Assembly (NCBI GenBank): GCA_026874595.1
Contig: CM049311.1
Span: forward strand, 73,534,953-73,598,952
Reading direction: 5' to 3'
DNA: 64,000 nucleotides
From: Sipunculus nudus
Lineage: Eukaryota > Annelida > Sipuncula > Golfingiida > Sipunculidae
Under the pieces are notes generated by a model. The model had not been told where the DNA came from. It saw nothing but the letters and a program-made list of their open reading frames with translations, and made no database searches. Both the position numbers and the translations under genes were made by a program. Shown piece after piece: positions 24,246 to 38,061 of the stretch. The stretch's first letter is position 1. The number at the start of each line of letters is the position of its first letter.

Positions 24246-25640
24246 TTATACGCAGAACATTTGTTCATTTCGTTATCAACGTGATGTAGTCCTTCAGAAA
24301 TACATATATTTAAACGGGTGCCGAATTATCAGTCACTATTTGTAATCATATGACATTATTTTAATTTCCTAAACTTAATATTTCACAAATAATCGAAGGC
24401 AACGGCTGTTTATGACATGGCTTCCGTGGCATGGAGGTGCCACCAGCAGCTTCTACTTGTTTTGATGCAAGGCACGGTTTGCCCTAAAATAAATGAGCGT
24501 ACACGTTAATGAATGATTTCATGTCAAACCTCCATTAACCAGACTAAACGTTTCATTTTGATATCCAGCTCACATTATTAGACTATTATAATTAACATAT
24601 AGATAGGTCTTTATTGAGACTGTCAGTTATTATTCGACCAGTAAATCTATTTCCCTTTGAAATTGATAAAACGCTGGTTATAGAAGAACTTGGCGTTTCT
24701 TGAGCAAACTTTGAGTTAGCCACATCATTGTCGGTATGGACTCCTGCCATGCACTGACACAACGATCATTGCATGTTAATCAAAAAGACGGGGCCTCAGT
24801 CCCTGTTGTTCAATACCCGGTCTCACTTACACTTCCGGTGTCACATAAACATTGACACTCAAATAATCCATCGGGTATTATGTCTTAATTTGTTATCCGG
24901 ATACTACACACATTTACGCCGCACGTTGGCCCCCTTTGCAAGATTGTAATTTTAGCTCACAACAAATAGTTGTATGATTTTACGATAACACAATTTACGG
25001 ACATCAATAAATCACGTCTTCCCATAGTGCGTCAAATTTAATCAGATACACGTTTTGTGTATTAATGACAAAACCCCAATCTAGTATATACGGTACGCTA
25101 TGTCATACTGCCGAATGTTCAAATAGACTTTTACTAACATACTTTGTTTGGAAATTTGTATCACAATGTAACTAAGAATCGATGTTTGCATTTTATTCTT
25201 CCGCCATCTTGTATAAGTGGCGGCAATATTAAAACCAGAGCTATATTTCACTCGAAAACAGCAATTATAGACAGAGGTAACCCAAAAACAATTTGAGAAT
25301 CCTTCCTATAGAATCGATTTCTGCTATAAAATGTTGTATTGAACATAGTTAATTGAATAATTTACATAAATTTGCATATCTGAATAAATCAGTGAAAATA
25401 AATATATATAATAAACTAGATTCGGTCGGACAATTGTTCTCAGAGGGCCCCCCATTTCTTGTAGTGCTGGACTAGCTAACATTATTAACACCAGCTTATA
25501 TATTAAAATATTTAGTTAATTTACAGTTTAAAATATGACAAACAGAAACAAGTTTATATCAGTATGCATACGGGGACGAAATCCTTCTGGTTCAAATCAT
25601 ATCAAAGAAGATATGTCTGAAATAATGTGTGCAATTCAAA
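24246..25640. other. Intergenic, no gene seen
   Basis: AT-rich sequence with no open frame, repeat array or RNA gene that I can support. Confidence 0.45.
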
Positions 25641-25649
25641 ATCACAGAT

Positions 25650-26408
25650 AGCTCTGTAGTTTCCATATTGGAATTCCGACAGTTCTATAATTCGATAGGT
25701 CTGGAGCCCTTATAGGTAAAAATCATCCCTGTGAATTTGAAAAAAGATCAAGCATGTTCTTGTTGGGATATCGCGCAAGGGGGTGGTGTGGGGGGGGGGT
25801 TATTACTGATAACGCTGTGGCGGCCATATTGGAATTCGGATAGGCCTGTAATTCAATATGTCTGGAGCCATCAATCATAGTTAGCAATCTGCCCCATTAT
25901 TTTGAGAAAGATTATGCATGCTCATGTTGAGATGTCGCACACGAATGAAAAAGATCGATTCTGTGGAATTCCGACAGGTCTGTAATTCGACCGACCAAAA
26001 GCCTTCATAGAAATAAATCATCTCTGTGAATTTGAGAAAGCTATAGCATGTTCCAAAACCGCGAGACAGATAATCACCGATTGCGCTGTGGCGGCTTCAT
26101 TGGAATTTCGACAGGGCAGTTAATCGAAAGGTCTCGAGCCCTCATAGGTACGAACCATTCCTGTGCATTTGAAAAAAGATGCACTTATTGCGCTGTAGCG
26201 GCCAATTTGTAATTCCGACAGATCTGTTAATCGACAGGTCTGGAGCCCTCATAGTTACCATCATTCATCCCTATAAATCTGAGAAGGATCAAGCATGTTC
26301 CTGTTCTGATATCGCGCGAAAGAAAGCGTCATTGACGGAATGACGGAAGTACGGAAGGACGGACTGACATGGTGATCACAATAGGGCACTGTTTGCCAAG
26401 CGGGGCCC
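25650..26408 (+). repeat. Tandem-repeat element family T1, inverted copy
   Basis: About five units near 140 bp share GGAATTCCGACAG, TCTGGAGCCCT and ATCCCTGTGAATTTGA, the reverse complement of the 4573-5895 array. The right end has GGAC/GGAA simple repeats, TGGTGATCACAATA and a decayed hairpin GGGCACTG...CAAGCGGGGCCC (26384-26408). More diverged than the copy at 4573. Confidence 0.75.
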
Positions 26409-27712
26409 TTATAAGTTTATTGATTATTTGTCTTTTTATAGAAAATGTAAAGTATTGCGGGTATACAGAAAATTCAAATTTCATAAGATTGGACGTATTA
26501 TTATATAGGCTCGTATATTTTTAATTAGTAAAATGCAGATAAATTAGGCAAATTATTGAGATTAAAGGTAGTAGTCTTTTCATAAAAAAATCAAAACGGA
26601 AATAGTTTCTCATTATTTCATTCATTAGTCGTAAAATGTTTTATTTTATTTTTAAAGCTAATTTACATATTTGCCTTATGTATCAACTAATTTGCAAATA
26701 TAGATATGTATATTTCAAATGGGCGATACGCTTTGGGAAATTTACTTTAAAATGTTTTTTGGAAGAGGTTTTTCAGTTTTCCAGTTAATATATAATTTGC
26801 TTTATATAATATGAAACGGGTCGAATCGTGATCTTCATGGGGTCTTCGGTGAGCATTAATACATGGATTGGTTTTTGATGGCAAGGTGCGGGAAGCCAAG
26901 GTTGTACATGAAATTTATAAATAAACTGAAGCACCATATGAAGGAAATATTTTAATTCATCCATATCAGCATAAATTAATGGAACAAAGGAAAAAAGAAT
27001 GCCCAACTCATGTTCGTGTTATATTTGGCTGAAAGTAAAAATGTTATCCCTTCACGGTGTCAGAATTTTTGCAGTTTGTCCTTTGGTATATTTATAGGGG
27101 CTCATTTGCAAAAAAAGCAAATTTAACAAAAATGAGGATTTCAATTAAATTTTACAATTGATCATTATGGATGATGTTTACGCAGTAAAATGCTTGGTCC
27201 GCATAAAAATAATATGGTCAAAGAATGATAAAAATGTGAACTATATATGAGCAAAAACAGTAATAGAACTCCGTTTTTTATAGCCATGGTGTCTGGGTAT
27301 GAAATACTCTTTTAGTTTACAAAATACAAAAAAAGGGACTGTGCTTGGATAAACGTCAATGACAAAGGTCGATAAGTGGTTGGGGAAACCGAGGAGACTT
27401 GAAGACATATGAGTAACTATAAGGGTGCCAGTCTTTAAGGATAAAAGACTTCTACTTGCTTCTGATCGACAGTTAGAACATAACCTGAAACGGCATTGCC
27501 TTTTTATACACATATATTTATTTCATAATCCAATACATACAATTTCAACTGTCACATATTACAAGTTTACAAAACATACATGGAAAAACATGGAAACAAG
27601 CATTTACAAAAAATTAAAAAAAAAATACACATACAACCACATATGTTTAGAAAGCATGTACTCAAAACATTTCATATTTCACGTTGTTACATGCAGGTGC
27701 TCTTTTTTATTA
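26409..27712. other. Intergenic, no gene seen
   Basis: AT-rich. A minus-strand frame at 26785-27006 (contains PWLPAPCHQKPIHVLMLTED) has no recognisable family. Nothing else is supported. Confidence 0.4.
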
Positions 27713-28095
27713 TGTGACACGGGCGTAACTCCTGTTGTGGCACTCGTGTCTGGCCGCGTATTACATTCTATGTTTATTCCGTACTGGTTGAACTCTCGTT
27801 GTCATGTTTAGCTTTGGGTTTTCAGGCTTGGTCGTGGGTCACGCGATGAGCCTGGTATGTGGAGATACACAGCGCTGTTTTTCTGGAGAATTCCTGAAAC
27901 GCGTGTAGACTGTGTTGTGCAAGATCTTATAGACTGTTCGAGAAGTGGAAAATTCTCGGCTTGAGGTTTGAAGGTATATGAAGGGGTGTGTTTTAGAACG
28001 GAAAGGCAGAGAGAGCAGAGCAGATTTTCCAGCGGACGTAATAGCGTGTGTGAGTTTCTAGGACCTAGGATGCGGCAATTATAGATGTTCAAAGA
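27713..28095 (+). mobile_element. LTR fragment related to the LTR at 47309
   Basis: Bases 27936-28050 match 47520-47620: TGGAAA.TTCT.GGCTTGAGGT, a TATA-like stretch before GGGG.TGTGTTT, and CCAGCGGAC...GAG..GTGTGAGT. A TGTGACAC at 27713 may be the LTR start. It is truncated on the right where a LINE relic of opposite orientation begins. Confidence 0.55.
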
Positions 28096-28099
28096 CTGT

Positions 28100-29101
28100 C
28101 TCCTGCATGGATTTTATGCATTTGGAATTACAAATAATATATAATTACAAATATATAACAGTTTTGACAATGCCAGTAACTAAATACCTGAATCCTTCCA
28201 TAGACAGTTAATTGTGTTCCTGGCCAAATGTTAAGAACTGCTTTAAAATCCCCCTCAGGTTTTTCGAAAATTAAGAGTATTAGGTAATTGTGTGTTGTAT
28301 GTGAAATGAACTCCATGTATTTTCAAACTTTCATTCTTAAGATTAACCCATTTGCAGTCACCTATGTGGTGTGTTCTATCTTTCCAACTATCTATCCAGG
28401 CAACCTCTGATTTATCATAATTCATTTTAAATGAAGAATATTTTGAGAAAATTTCCAATGTCTTCATCATATGCTGGAGAGATTGTTCATCGTTTCAGAA
28501 AAATGTGCGATCATCAGCGAATATCCATTGCTTTATTTCTGTACCTCCGATATAAATACCATTAAAATTTCTATGCTGACGGACCATACAATCTAAAATT
28601 TCAAATACCAAAATAAAAAAATGAGCTAATGGATCACATTGTCTTGATCCTCGTTCTATTGTAAAATACCTAGTGGTTTTACCATTGTTTAAAAAATCAA
28701 CTTTCTAAGTTATGATGCATTAATCTAACCCAATTTATCAAAGATTATTCAAAACCAAATTTTTCGAGGACAGCAAACATAAATGAGTGATCCACAGAAC
28801 CAAAAGCAGCTTTGAAATCTGCAGCCATGATTATTCCACCTTTATTTTCTGTGTCTGTAAATTTCATCCTATCTGTAATTAATCTCGCTGATTCTCCTAT
28901 ACACCTACCAGAAACAAAAGCAATTTGATCTTCATTTATTAGAAATGGTAAAACCTTTTTAAATCTGTTATTGATTATCCTACTTAAAATTTTCACATCC
29001 ACGTTAATCAAACTAATTGGGCGCGAGTTCTTAATTAACCGGTTGTCCCTTCCGGGTTTTTCTATTAATGTAATGACTGCTTGTCTTTGGCTGGGAGTCA
29101 T
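28100..29101 (-). pseudogene. LINE reverse transcriptase relic (Tx1/L1-like)
   Basis: Read on the minus strand from 29101: RPISLINVDVKILSRIINNR (RT fingers), INEDQIAFVSGRCIGE, AADFKAAFGSVDH (the F.KAFDS block with D changed to G), then in a second frame RGSRQCDPLAHFFILV (R.G.RQGDPL with G to C), IFADD (catalytic YADD-type box), and in further frames NYDKSE, IHGVHF and ALSKLLYICNYI. At least three frameshifts and stops break it. A reverse transcriptase copies the element's RNA into DNA at a nicked target; this copy is dead. It covers the palm to thumb, lacks the endonuclease and the C-terminal end, and abuts an LTR fragment at about 28100. Confidence 0.85.
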
Positions 29102-29189
29102 TTTGTTTCAACTCAAAGCAATAGTTATAACAATTTAGTATACAGTTCCAATATCAGAGAGGAAAAACAAATAAAATTCTTTAGATAAC

Positions 29190-29191
<2 letters not shown>

Positions 29192-29233
<42 letters not shown>
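29192..29233. repeat. (TA)n microsatellite
   Basis: About 42 bp of TA repeat lying on the 5' side of the minus-strand LINE relic, so it is not that element's tail. Confidence 0.95.
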
Positions 29234-29236
<3 letters not shown>

Positions 29237-29804
29237 TGTATTTGAATAATAATAATTGCAAATTTTATCACATGATGTATCAGTGTGTAGTTAATAAAAT
29301 AATCATTTGTTGAAGCTTATTGCGTAAATATTACTTATGGATAAAGGAGTATACTCCATTAATATATGATCATTGATCCTTTATCCTGAAAAGTCCAGTT
29401 TCCACAGATTAACTGAGAATTGACAAAATCATACTCTATAACACAACCAATGTAAAGTATTAAAATAAGGATTGGAAATGGGAACAGCAAAAAATCAGGG
29501 TAAGGAAACAATATAACTATTACTGTTATATAACTATATTTCAATAAAGTTACATCTCTATAGGCGATTTTTTATTAAAATTATACATGTTTTGCCAGTA
29601 TTTGGCTCAGATGGCAATGTCATCGTTTTTACATGATTTAATTTCACATCCATATGTGATTCATACACATGTATTGATATAAGAACTGGCGTGAGATAGA
29701 GCCGAGATATTCAATCGATGCAGGAGGACAGATATGATAATCCATAGCTCTGACAAGAATCAATACGATTATTGATTATTGGTATGATTTTTATATTATA
29801 ATAT

Positions 29805-29922
29805 TATAAACTTATTTATTTTACATGGATTGTACAAATAGTTATTATAACTAATCGAGGCACTCTCCATGGCTCCGGTGATGGCGTGGAGGGGTGGAGG
29901 AAACCGGTTCCGTTGAGAAAAA
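29805..29922 (-). mobile_element. tRNA-type SINE, 5' truncated copy
   Basis: The reverse complement reads CCGGTTTCCTCCACCCCTCC ... GGAGCCATGGAGAGTGCCTC then TTAGTTATAATAACTATTTG and TACAATCCATGTAAAAT, matching the body and tail of the SINE at 14512-14749 with scattered substitutions. The tRNA head is absent. Confidence 0.8.
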
Positions 29923-30142
29923 ATTGAAATAAAAATAAATGACATGACCAAAGGTATATACTACAAACATCCTTAAACCTGAAGGGGTGAAATATTCTTT
30001 TTCTTACGGCAAAACTACACCAGAACATGAGGTTGACGCCCTCTACACCTCATAAATGTTATATATATGGACAGATTAAAGGGTATATAAATGGCCCTGC
30101 TTGTTGTATTATTCTTGATTCCACACTTCGTCGAAAAAAGGT

Positions 30143-30144
<2 letters not shown>

Positions 30145-30189
<45 letters not shown>

Positions 30190-30204
30190 AGTGTGTGTGT
30201 GTGT
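30145..30204. repeat. Compound (TA)n(GT)n microsatellite
   Basis: About 40 bp of AT repeat passing into a GT/GA-rich repeat. Confidence 0.95.
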
Positions 30205-31014
30205 ATTTGTAAGAGATAACAGAGGTAAAGTCTTTATTTTTATGTCGTTTTGAAAGCAGTCGGATAACGTACAACGGATCATTTGCATCTAAGGAGTTTA
30301 TCTGAATAAACCATCACTATGTACGTGTAGTCATTGGACTCCTTAATATAGGATGTAATACAGAGTTCCAATTAATCATCCTAAATTCAATGACACGATG
30401 TATCTTGTTCGCCAAACCATAGACAGAGCAGGTTTTTACATACAGGCGTCAGCATTGTTTTTGCCGTTTGTAAAAAGGTGACGCGTATGATTCCTGGGAT
30501 CACTGAGCCCTTGCCGTTTTACAGGTATCTCACATCCTGCATATCATGACTGTGTTTGATATACTATACTTTAAAATGTTAAGTTATGAAAAAAGTAGTT
30601 TATGTATAGATGTCCATGTAGATTAAAAAACAAAACAAAGAAAAAAAAAATGTGTGAAGTATATGAAAATCTATAAAGTTATTTCCAAAGCTTGAGAAAG
30701 GTATTTACAACTTTCGTAGCAGACACGTGCTGTTAAAAATTATTATTAACGATTAAATTTTATAAATAAATTAAAATAAATATAGTTATAATCGGTGGCT
30801 CGAAGATTTTAAATAAAACAAAGACGGGATTATCGAAGACTCGACAAGGACAGATACGAAAAGCGATTTCTCTGATTAGAATCTATATTAAATTTATATG
30901 CTTCATGCTCTAGTAGGGCAAAATGGTCATATTTTAGAAGCTTAATAATTATGTTACAGACAAGAGATTCAAACACACAGCCTTTTTTGTTGTGGTGTAC
31001 ACAATACTGCTTAA

Positions 31015-32899
31015 AGCCGGGTGCTCACTACCCGATTTTATCAAGCGACATTGTCGGGCGATTTTTTGGGCAGATTTTCTCAAAATCGGCTGAAAATCGG
31101 CTTGGTTTAGTTGGCCGATTTTCGGTGTCACATTTACCGACGCGCTTAATTGTTCCCACCTCTCGATTATCGGCGAAGGAGTCTGTCTCATTATAGCGAT
31201 CTGATACAGAGCTTTCTATGAGAAAAAAATAAAAGGAAATATTTGTTCGCTTTGTGGCTTGTCCAAAGAAAAATATACTGTGGCAGCAGAGTGACCTGTC
31301 GGTTAAACCTTGGCTTGAAAGAAGAGATAAACTAGTGGCATGAAAATAATACACTTGTATGCGAACTGAGACAGGAGGGTTGAACCGTCCATCATCAATT
31401 TAATGGTTTTCTCCGCATATATCAGGGGCGGGTCCAGGATTTAAGAAAAGAGGGGTCCAACCCAGGAGCACTAATAACAAAACCTTAAGAAAGGTCCCCA
31501 GGTCCGGAAAATGTCCGAAAGGATTGGTCTTAAACCCTTTAAACGAATGCTGCGGCTGATCTGCAGGATTTAGAAAACCGAACATCCACCATCATGATAC
31601 TACATTCAGAAGGGCTTTTTCACAAGACACGAACTCTAATTTAAAAAATGACATTCTACTTGCATGTTTGTGTGATTTCTAGGATTTCCTATTTCTAGAA
31701 ATTCAAAGAAGTGATATGTTTTTTTCTTCTGTCCTGTATAAACCAGAAACACTTTATCATCCGGTTTTATTTGACTGCTACACGTGCACAACAAACGCCA
31801 ACAGCAGCAGATATGTTGCGTGATTAGGTTTTAATCTATATTATTAATTCCCGTAGCAAGTAATGATCAGTTATATATCTGGCGACTCTCTGTTATGTCA
31901 GATAAAATATATTAAAACGTATTAAAGTACAGCATCACCACCAATGCCGCCGACTCCGTGAAAAAGATTAAGTGTACCAGAGATCCGTTCACGCTTTTGC
32001 CTATTGGGTTACCTGTAAACATCAGGACTGGTATGCTGCGTGCACTGGACTGAATGTTGCATCACTCAAAAGTTTTCGGCTATTCATTCATATCTTCTCT
32101 CATTTCCTCTTAATTTGGGCTTATTATTTTATTTATACACTTTCTTCTCTGGCACCTTTGTTTTTGCTAACTTTAAGGAGAATCTGTGATAGGACAAAAC
32201 ACTGTGATGGGACAAAAAACTATATTAAGGAAAGAAATTTATAATGATGGTTAGAGATTACAAGCAGATATACAGTTGATTATTGCCATCCCTGATATGT
32301 AAATATTGATTTGTGTTATTTTTCCCAGGAAACTCTTACATAAGCTTGAGCTAATTGTTCAGAGTAACTCGGAAGGATTGCTAAACAGCCCAGCAATAAA
32401 TAGGCGTTTGCAAACATACACCTTGTTCGTTCAGTCTTATGTTTACAGAAATGTTCGCACATTGTAATTATATGAATGGGTACTCCTTTATAATGATTAA
32501 TAAATTGCAGGTCGTCTTATAGGAATACATGAAATTTGAATCTTTACCAAAATCTGTCTTTATTTCTTTTTCAAATACAGAAATATTTCATTATACAATA
32601 TATACTTATTATGACTAATAGTGACAACGTACAAAACGTGAACTCTGACATACAAAAATAAACAAAATCGGCCGACTTTGTCGCAAACATTGGCTCACTA
32701 CACGATTTCGGTAATCGCCCGACAAAATCGGCCGATTTTCTTTGACAGTGCCAGACTCTTGGCGACGGCGATTTTTCACGCCGACGCCGACAAAATCGCG
32801 TCGCTTGGGGTGTCACACTACACGACAATGTACCCCCATCGGTACATAGTCGGCCGATCCTATGAATCGACCGATAAAATCGGTAAGTGAGCCGCCGGC
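31015..32899. mobile_element. 1.9-kb DNA transposon with TTAA target site
   Basis: Flanked by TTAA on both sides (31011-31014 and 32900-32903). Terminal inverted repeats of 27 bp agree at about 23 positions: GCCGGGTGCTCACTACCCG... on the left and GCCGGCGGCTCACTTACCG... reading inwards from the right, both ending GATTTTATC. Both ends continue into blocks rich in AAAATCGGC and GTCGGGCGATTT. No transposase is recognised, so the copy is non-autonomous. A TTAA target suits piggyBac or Kolobok; a 3-bp TTA target (Harbinger) cannot be excluded. A dispersed repeat (GGGGCGGGTCCAGGATTTAA) lies inside at 31425. Confidence 0.72.
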
Positions 32900-32903
32900 T
32901 TAA

Positions 32904-35900
32904 GTCATCTAAGAGTTATTGATTACCATGTGTCTGTTGTGAATCCGCCTGGCCATACAAAAACATCAAAGTATTCCATCTCTCGGCCATTCAGATATGA
33001 AACACAGTTAACAGTGAACTCAATGACGGCTTTTATACATGAAGAACTTACTATTAGTGTTAACTTTATCATGACCAATAATATTAAATCAACAAGAATT
33101 AAGACTTGTTAAACAATTCTATAAACCAATGATAAAAGTAGTCAAGGGCATTGCAAAGTGTTTTTTTTTTGTTTTAGAATATTTGTAACCTGAATTACTT
33201 TAGAATGTATCAACTATGACACATTTAAGACAATTAAGTATGGAAGCTATTGGCTTTAATACAGGTACCACTCATTGAAGTGATATCTATGTTTGTATTT
33301 TTTAAATTAGTTAAACCCTTAAACCATCTTGTTTTGTTTACATTCCGGCCAGAGTTTACTTATTGTTTTGCTACCAGGTATAGGCTTTTTTTCTATCCTG
33401 CAAACTATTACCACCTATAAATTCAGTCAAATTTTAAGTCTCAGTCCTGGTCTTAAATATATTACACAGGATCCACTGTAAATGTACTCTGAAATAAATT
33501 TTAACAGCTGTTGGCAAAAGTATCTTATATCAAATCCTAATATGGAAAATTACTCTCATTTTATTATATGATTAGGACATTTTGGTAACTATAAATTGGT
33601 TTTCAAACGTATTTTCTAAAACATGTTTTACATTACAATTAACTTGATTTTAAAACATGTATCATATGCAGAGCAAATATTGTTTTTTACATTGTTGAAA
33701 CGTCTTTTTCCCTGAGAAACGGCAAATCGCATGGGGTATATAGGATCAAAGTGGGACAAGCTGCCGTTTCTAGATCTAAAACTAGATCCGTACCTCCAAC
33801 AACAAGGACACGCTAAATGTGCATGTCAGTGTGCAATTAGCTGCATTCCTTTTCTCAATAATGCTGACGATATATTTGTATTACCTAGACTTCGTGTTGA
33901 ACTAACGCATTGGTTAAAATTGCAACTATATAATTCTTTAAATTTGCAACTGCCTCTATACATGCAGTCAAAAAGCTGTCATTAAATCGGCGATTTCACT
34001 TGAGTGTGGAAAACCTTGTTTTTCAAATGCAAATACAGTTCTAACTGTTCAATAAAAATTCCAACGATTTTAAAAGTGTTTCTGATACATGCTTTCAATG
34101 GCATAAATTGCTATCAAATGATTTAAAAATTGTTAGCATCCTTTATTACGGAACGAAATATAGTTAAATTGCAAATGCAATTATATTTGATAAATTACAC
34201 CCGTGGAAAATCCAAGATTCTATATGATAAACAGTTTTTAATGAGGAGACTGAATGTTGCATATTTTAATCCTGTGCATTTCGCTGTTGTCCATGATATA
34301 AAGATCACTCGTGCAAGGATTCTCCAGGACAACCCCCCCCTAAAAATGGTAAGCAAAAATAGCAAATTATGCTATTCGAGAATTCAAACAAAGACGTAGA
34401 CGTGAGGCATTTAAAGGGTATACGAAATTTGAGAATGAATTTATTTCCCGATAAACAACATGGGCACGACATCATAATTTCCGGAGTGATGACGTTTGTA
34501 TATATAAGCTATCTAAACTGTGAAAACAGTTTTTAAAAGAAATTATATGACTGTATATAGTTGTCAATTTATGGAAGTCTTGGGTATAATAACACACACA
34601 ATTATGTCATTGAAGGCTTTTCCATAGGAAATTTAACTAAATGCTGTCAATGTGGATGGGCAGGCTCAGGCGAATAGACTCCAACAGTATTAAATCCTTG
34701 TCCTAAGTTTTAATTGTTGATTGTCATCAGGTTGATCGAAAACTGATGATTCAACCAAATAAACGACAGCTTTACATCTTTTGGTGCAACTACCTGTCAA
34801 AGAATTAACTTTAATTAACCTCCGTCCGTTACGGTGCTTTGCCTTAAGTCAAATTAACGTAAAGAGGTATATCCGGATTTTCAGTAAATTTGTATTGGGC
34901 TAGTGTAAAACCGTATGAACAATCCATTAAATTTTGGAAGTAAGCAGAATCAACATATTTCTTTTCCTTATATATCATTATGACAAAAGAGGAATTCCTT
35001 TGTCCCCTTGTAGAAGCCAGCTATGCGTATTCATTTATCTGCCACTCGACAGTTGAAACCGGGTCACTGAAGCGTGTCAGTGTTTATACATGAAAAGTGC
35101 ACACTTGAACCCTTGACTGATCCAGGTGGAGTTTTTTAAGACTCCTACTGCAGAATCTAGTTAGGTTATAGAAACACTATCAGATTAAAGATGTATACTG
35201 GTAATATATTTTCATGTTTCAAAGTCTCTGGAGATCGTGGATCCTAACAAATGTGTGCATGCATTGTGTGTTCTTGTAAACAGACACACATGGGTTGTGT
35301 TTACTAACACGCAAAACCGCTCCAAGGGAGTTAATGAGACCGTGTGCTGGGATGTAAACTTTTGTTTAAAGCAAAAGTGAACTGATAGTGTGAAAGAATA
35401 GGCATAAAATTAGCTCCTGATTATGTCCCTTTAAAGTGGCATTGTATCTGCCAATATTTTGTTAATGCTGACACTTGTGTAAATAATCTTGCAAAGGGCG
35501 CAATCACTGGTATAAATACAACATAAATACAGCGCTTGTGCCACCGTGTGGCCGTACCGCGTAACTTCAAAAATCAAGATTTTTAAGCTTTAAACCAGGA
35601 ATATTTCTGTGTTTACTTTTCTCGATTCTTCTGCTCGTTTGAGAATTGGCACGCACGCGCAAAATCGGATCTTCTTTAATGGTAAAAACACACGCGGTAT
35701 GTGTGAACTCACATATGGAACTATAGGAACGCGTGAACGGGATGTAGTAAATCTGTAACTTATTATCAGCCAATATAAACAAAAAGCGTGAGATAATTCA
35801 TGTGTTTTACATTTTGTTGGGTGGAATATTTATTTATGCACATATTTGTATAGAGATATGGTCACTGGGCAATACATGAAGCACGTTCCTTGGTGAATTG

Positions 35901-38013
35901 ACCTATCCATGAACTCTATATGACCTTAATGCATATTCATTCGATGAATAATCATAAGCATTGGACTAACGAGCAACCAATCAGGTGATCTTTAATATTG
36001 TAAAGTGTCAATCATGTTACAAAAACAAAATTTTGCATAATTTGACAGAGCTCTGTCAAACATGTCAAACAGAACACGTGTTGTCTGTACCAGTAGGCAG
36101 TACCCAGGTCGGCATGATTTCCGGGATTTATTTTATTTATTTTTTTTTTCAAATGGGACAGTAAAAAATCTAGGCTATAGGCTGCAGGAGCCATTCCTCT
36201 GACTACCGAGTATATAATAATGTCTAACCTTGCATGTAATTCGTATGACACAAATAATCCAAAATATTGCAAAACAGTTCACAATGACTGCGATATAACT
36301 ATAAGGACAGCGATACCAGTTGATGACGTCAGTCAATACGACGTCATGCGTCGACGACCTTTGTGACGTCATTATTATATTGTATGACGATCTCGCTACC
36401 ATGGGCATGTAAGACCTTCTGTGTGGTTGCGTTTTGGGAGCTCATTGTAATAATCAGGTTAAAAGGGCGGAGCATTTGGGCTCTGGTGGATAGGTCAATT
36501 GTGAATGATGTATATGTGGGACGGGGCGTCGAGTTCATCCTACTATAATCTCCGTATGAGGGCGTGGTCTTTCCAAGAGGATCCCTATGGCTTCTACTTG
36601 AAATTACGGGTCTCATGCCCAACATACTCTGTGTGAGACTGTTCTTTCCTTTTGTATTTCTAAACCCTTATCGAATTCACATCGCGCAAAAATTTCGAAA
36701 CGGCTTATGGAGGGCTGCCGTTTTGCGTACAAGTTAAAACTCGGATATTTCAAGTCGCATATTTCAATTAAGGATAAAACGCACAGGTGTGTATTCCTGT
36801 CCCTCTTTTTTACAATGGTCAGGATAACCATGTAAAAACCTGTTAATTAATTAAATGTGAAACAAATGATTTGCTGCTGTTACATACGTTATAAATGTAT
36901 GATAATACGGCAGTAACCTTGTTTAGATAATTGAAATAATAATACTGAAGTTAACAGTAAACGTATATTAATATTCTTGTCTGATGAATATTAAAATATC
37001 ATTCCCTGGTTTATTTAAGGAGTATAATATTCTTGTGTTTTTTTCATGAACATGATAACTAACTTGATCTTTATTATATTTTATTTCGGTGTTTAACTAT
37101 TTGAAAACGATTTCACGAGAAAAAAATGTTTTAAGTGCTTTCTACTATTATGAAACCTCGGAGCTTCTTAGCCGAAGTCGGATGTATAAAATGCGCAGTA
37201 CTATAAGCGAAGAAAGAAGCTCGGAAACGGCCAGGCGAATGCCTCGTTCTTTATTGCTGTACATGCTTTGAGAGGAATGTCATTTTGACTTTTCTTGGTT
37301 AGCTTGTTTTTGCCTGATGCTGTCACCGCAGCTTACGGGTATAATTTGTTGTGGTTTATTTTGGATAAATATTTTTACACGCAGGTACACGTTTAATTCT
37401 ATTTTCAAGATTATTGGGGGTGGGGGGTGGGGGGGTAGACGGCACTAGCCCGCTGCGCCCCATCCTTCCCCGTTCCTGTAGGAATTATGGTCATGACCTT
37501 AGTGGGCATTGATGAATTGCCTTCTGTCAATCAGAATCTGCTCGGAATATTGACCATGTTCAGCGCACTCAACACAATATCGTGGTGTCATCATTTTGAA
37601 ATTGTACCGGGCTGCATTATAGATGAGAACTGCCGTCTGCATCCCTCAAGCGTTATCCTAGGCTTGGACTAGTTGATGGACATAAGGCAGTTTATTTCTC
37701 CGAGGCCCATTACTGAATTGACAGTGTGTGACACTACCTTGACTTGACTGATGAATATTCTATCATTCCTGACATTGAAATTTCCCACGCCGTCACTATG
37801 CTCCTGGCCCCATTCTGTACTCCAGTATCTATTTTCGGATGTTTATTCACTTCCGTCGGTTTTCCAATTATGCTATAACCATATAGGTACTTACTGAGTA
37901 TTACCAATCACACACGTGGTACAAATTGTCGGCCTTTGCCTATGAAATAGTAAAACAAATATACAAATAGATACAATACGCTTTAATGATCTCTACTTTT
38001 CTTTGACTATTGC
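32904..38013. other. Intergenic, no gene seen
   Basis: About 5 kb of AT-rich sequence without recognisable coding sequence. Local features are an imperfect hairpin with arms GAGCTTCTT/AAGAAGCTC at about 37167-37223 and a G-rich run GGGGGTGGGGGGTGGGGGGG at 37415-37434 (possible G-quadruplex). Confidence 0.4.
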
Positions 38014-38061
38014 AGGATCGATAAACTGCAATTATAGCTGCCAAATAGTAGAGGGGAAAAC

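Noticed and set aside
25650-26408. CRISPR-like regular repeats
   Set aside because: Units are about 140 bp, diverged and without unique spacers, in a eukaryotic genome; it is a satellite-like transposon array.
28487-28520. Hammerhead-like core on the minus strand (CTGATGA...TGAAAC)
   Set aside because: It falls on the codons of the LINE catalytic ADD box, no stem II forms between the two core parts, and the element is a LINE relic.
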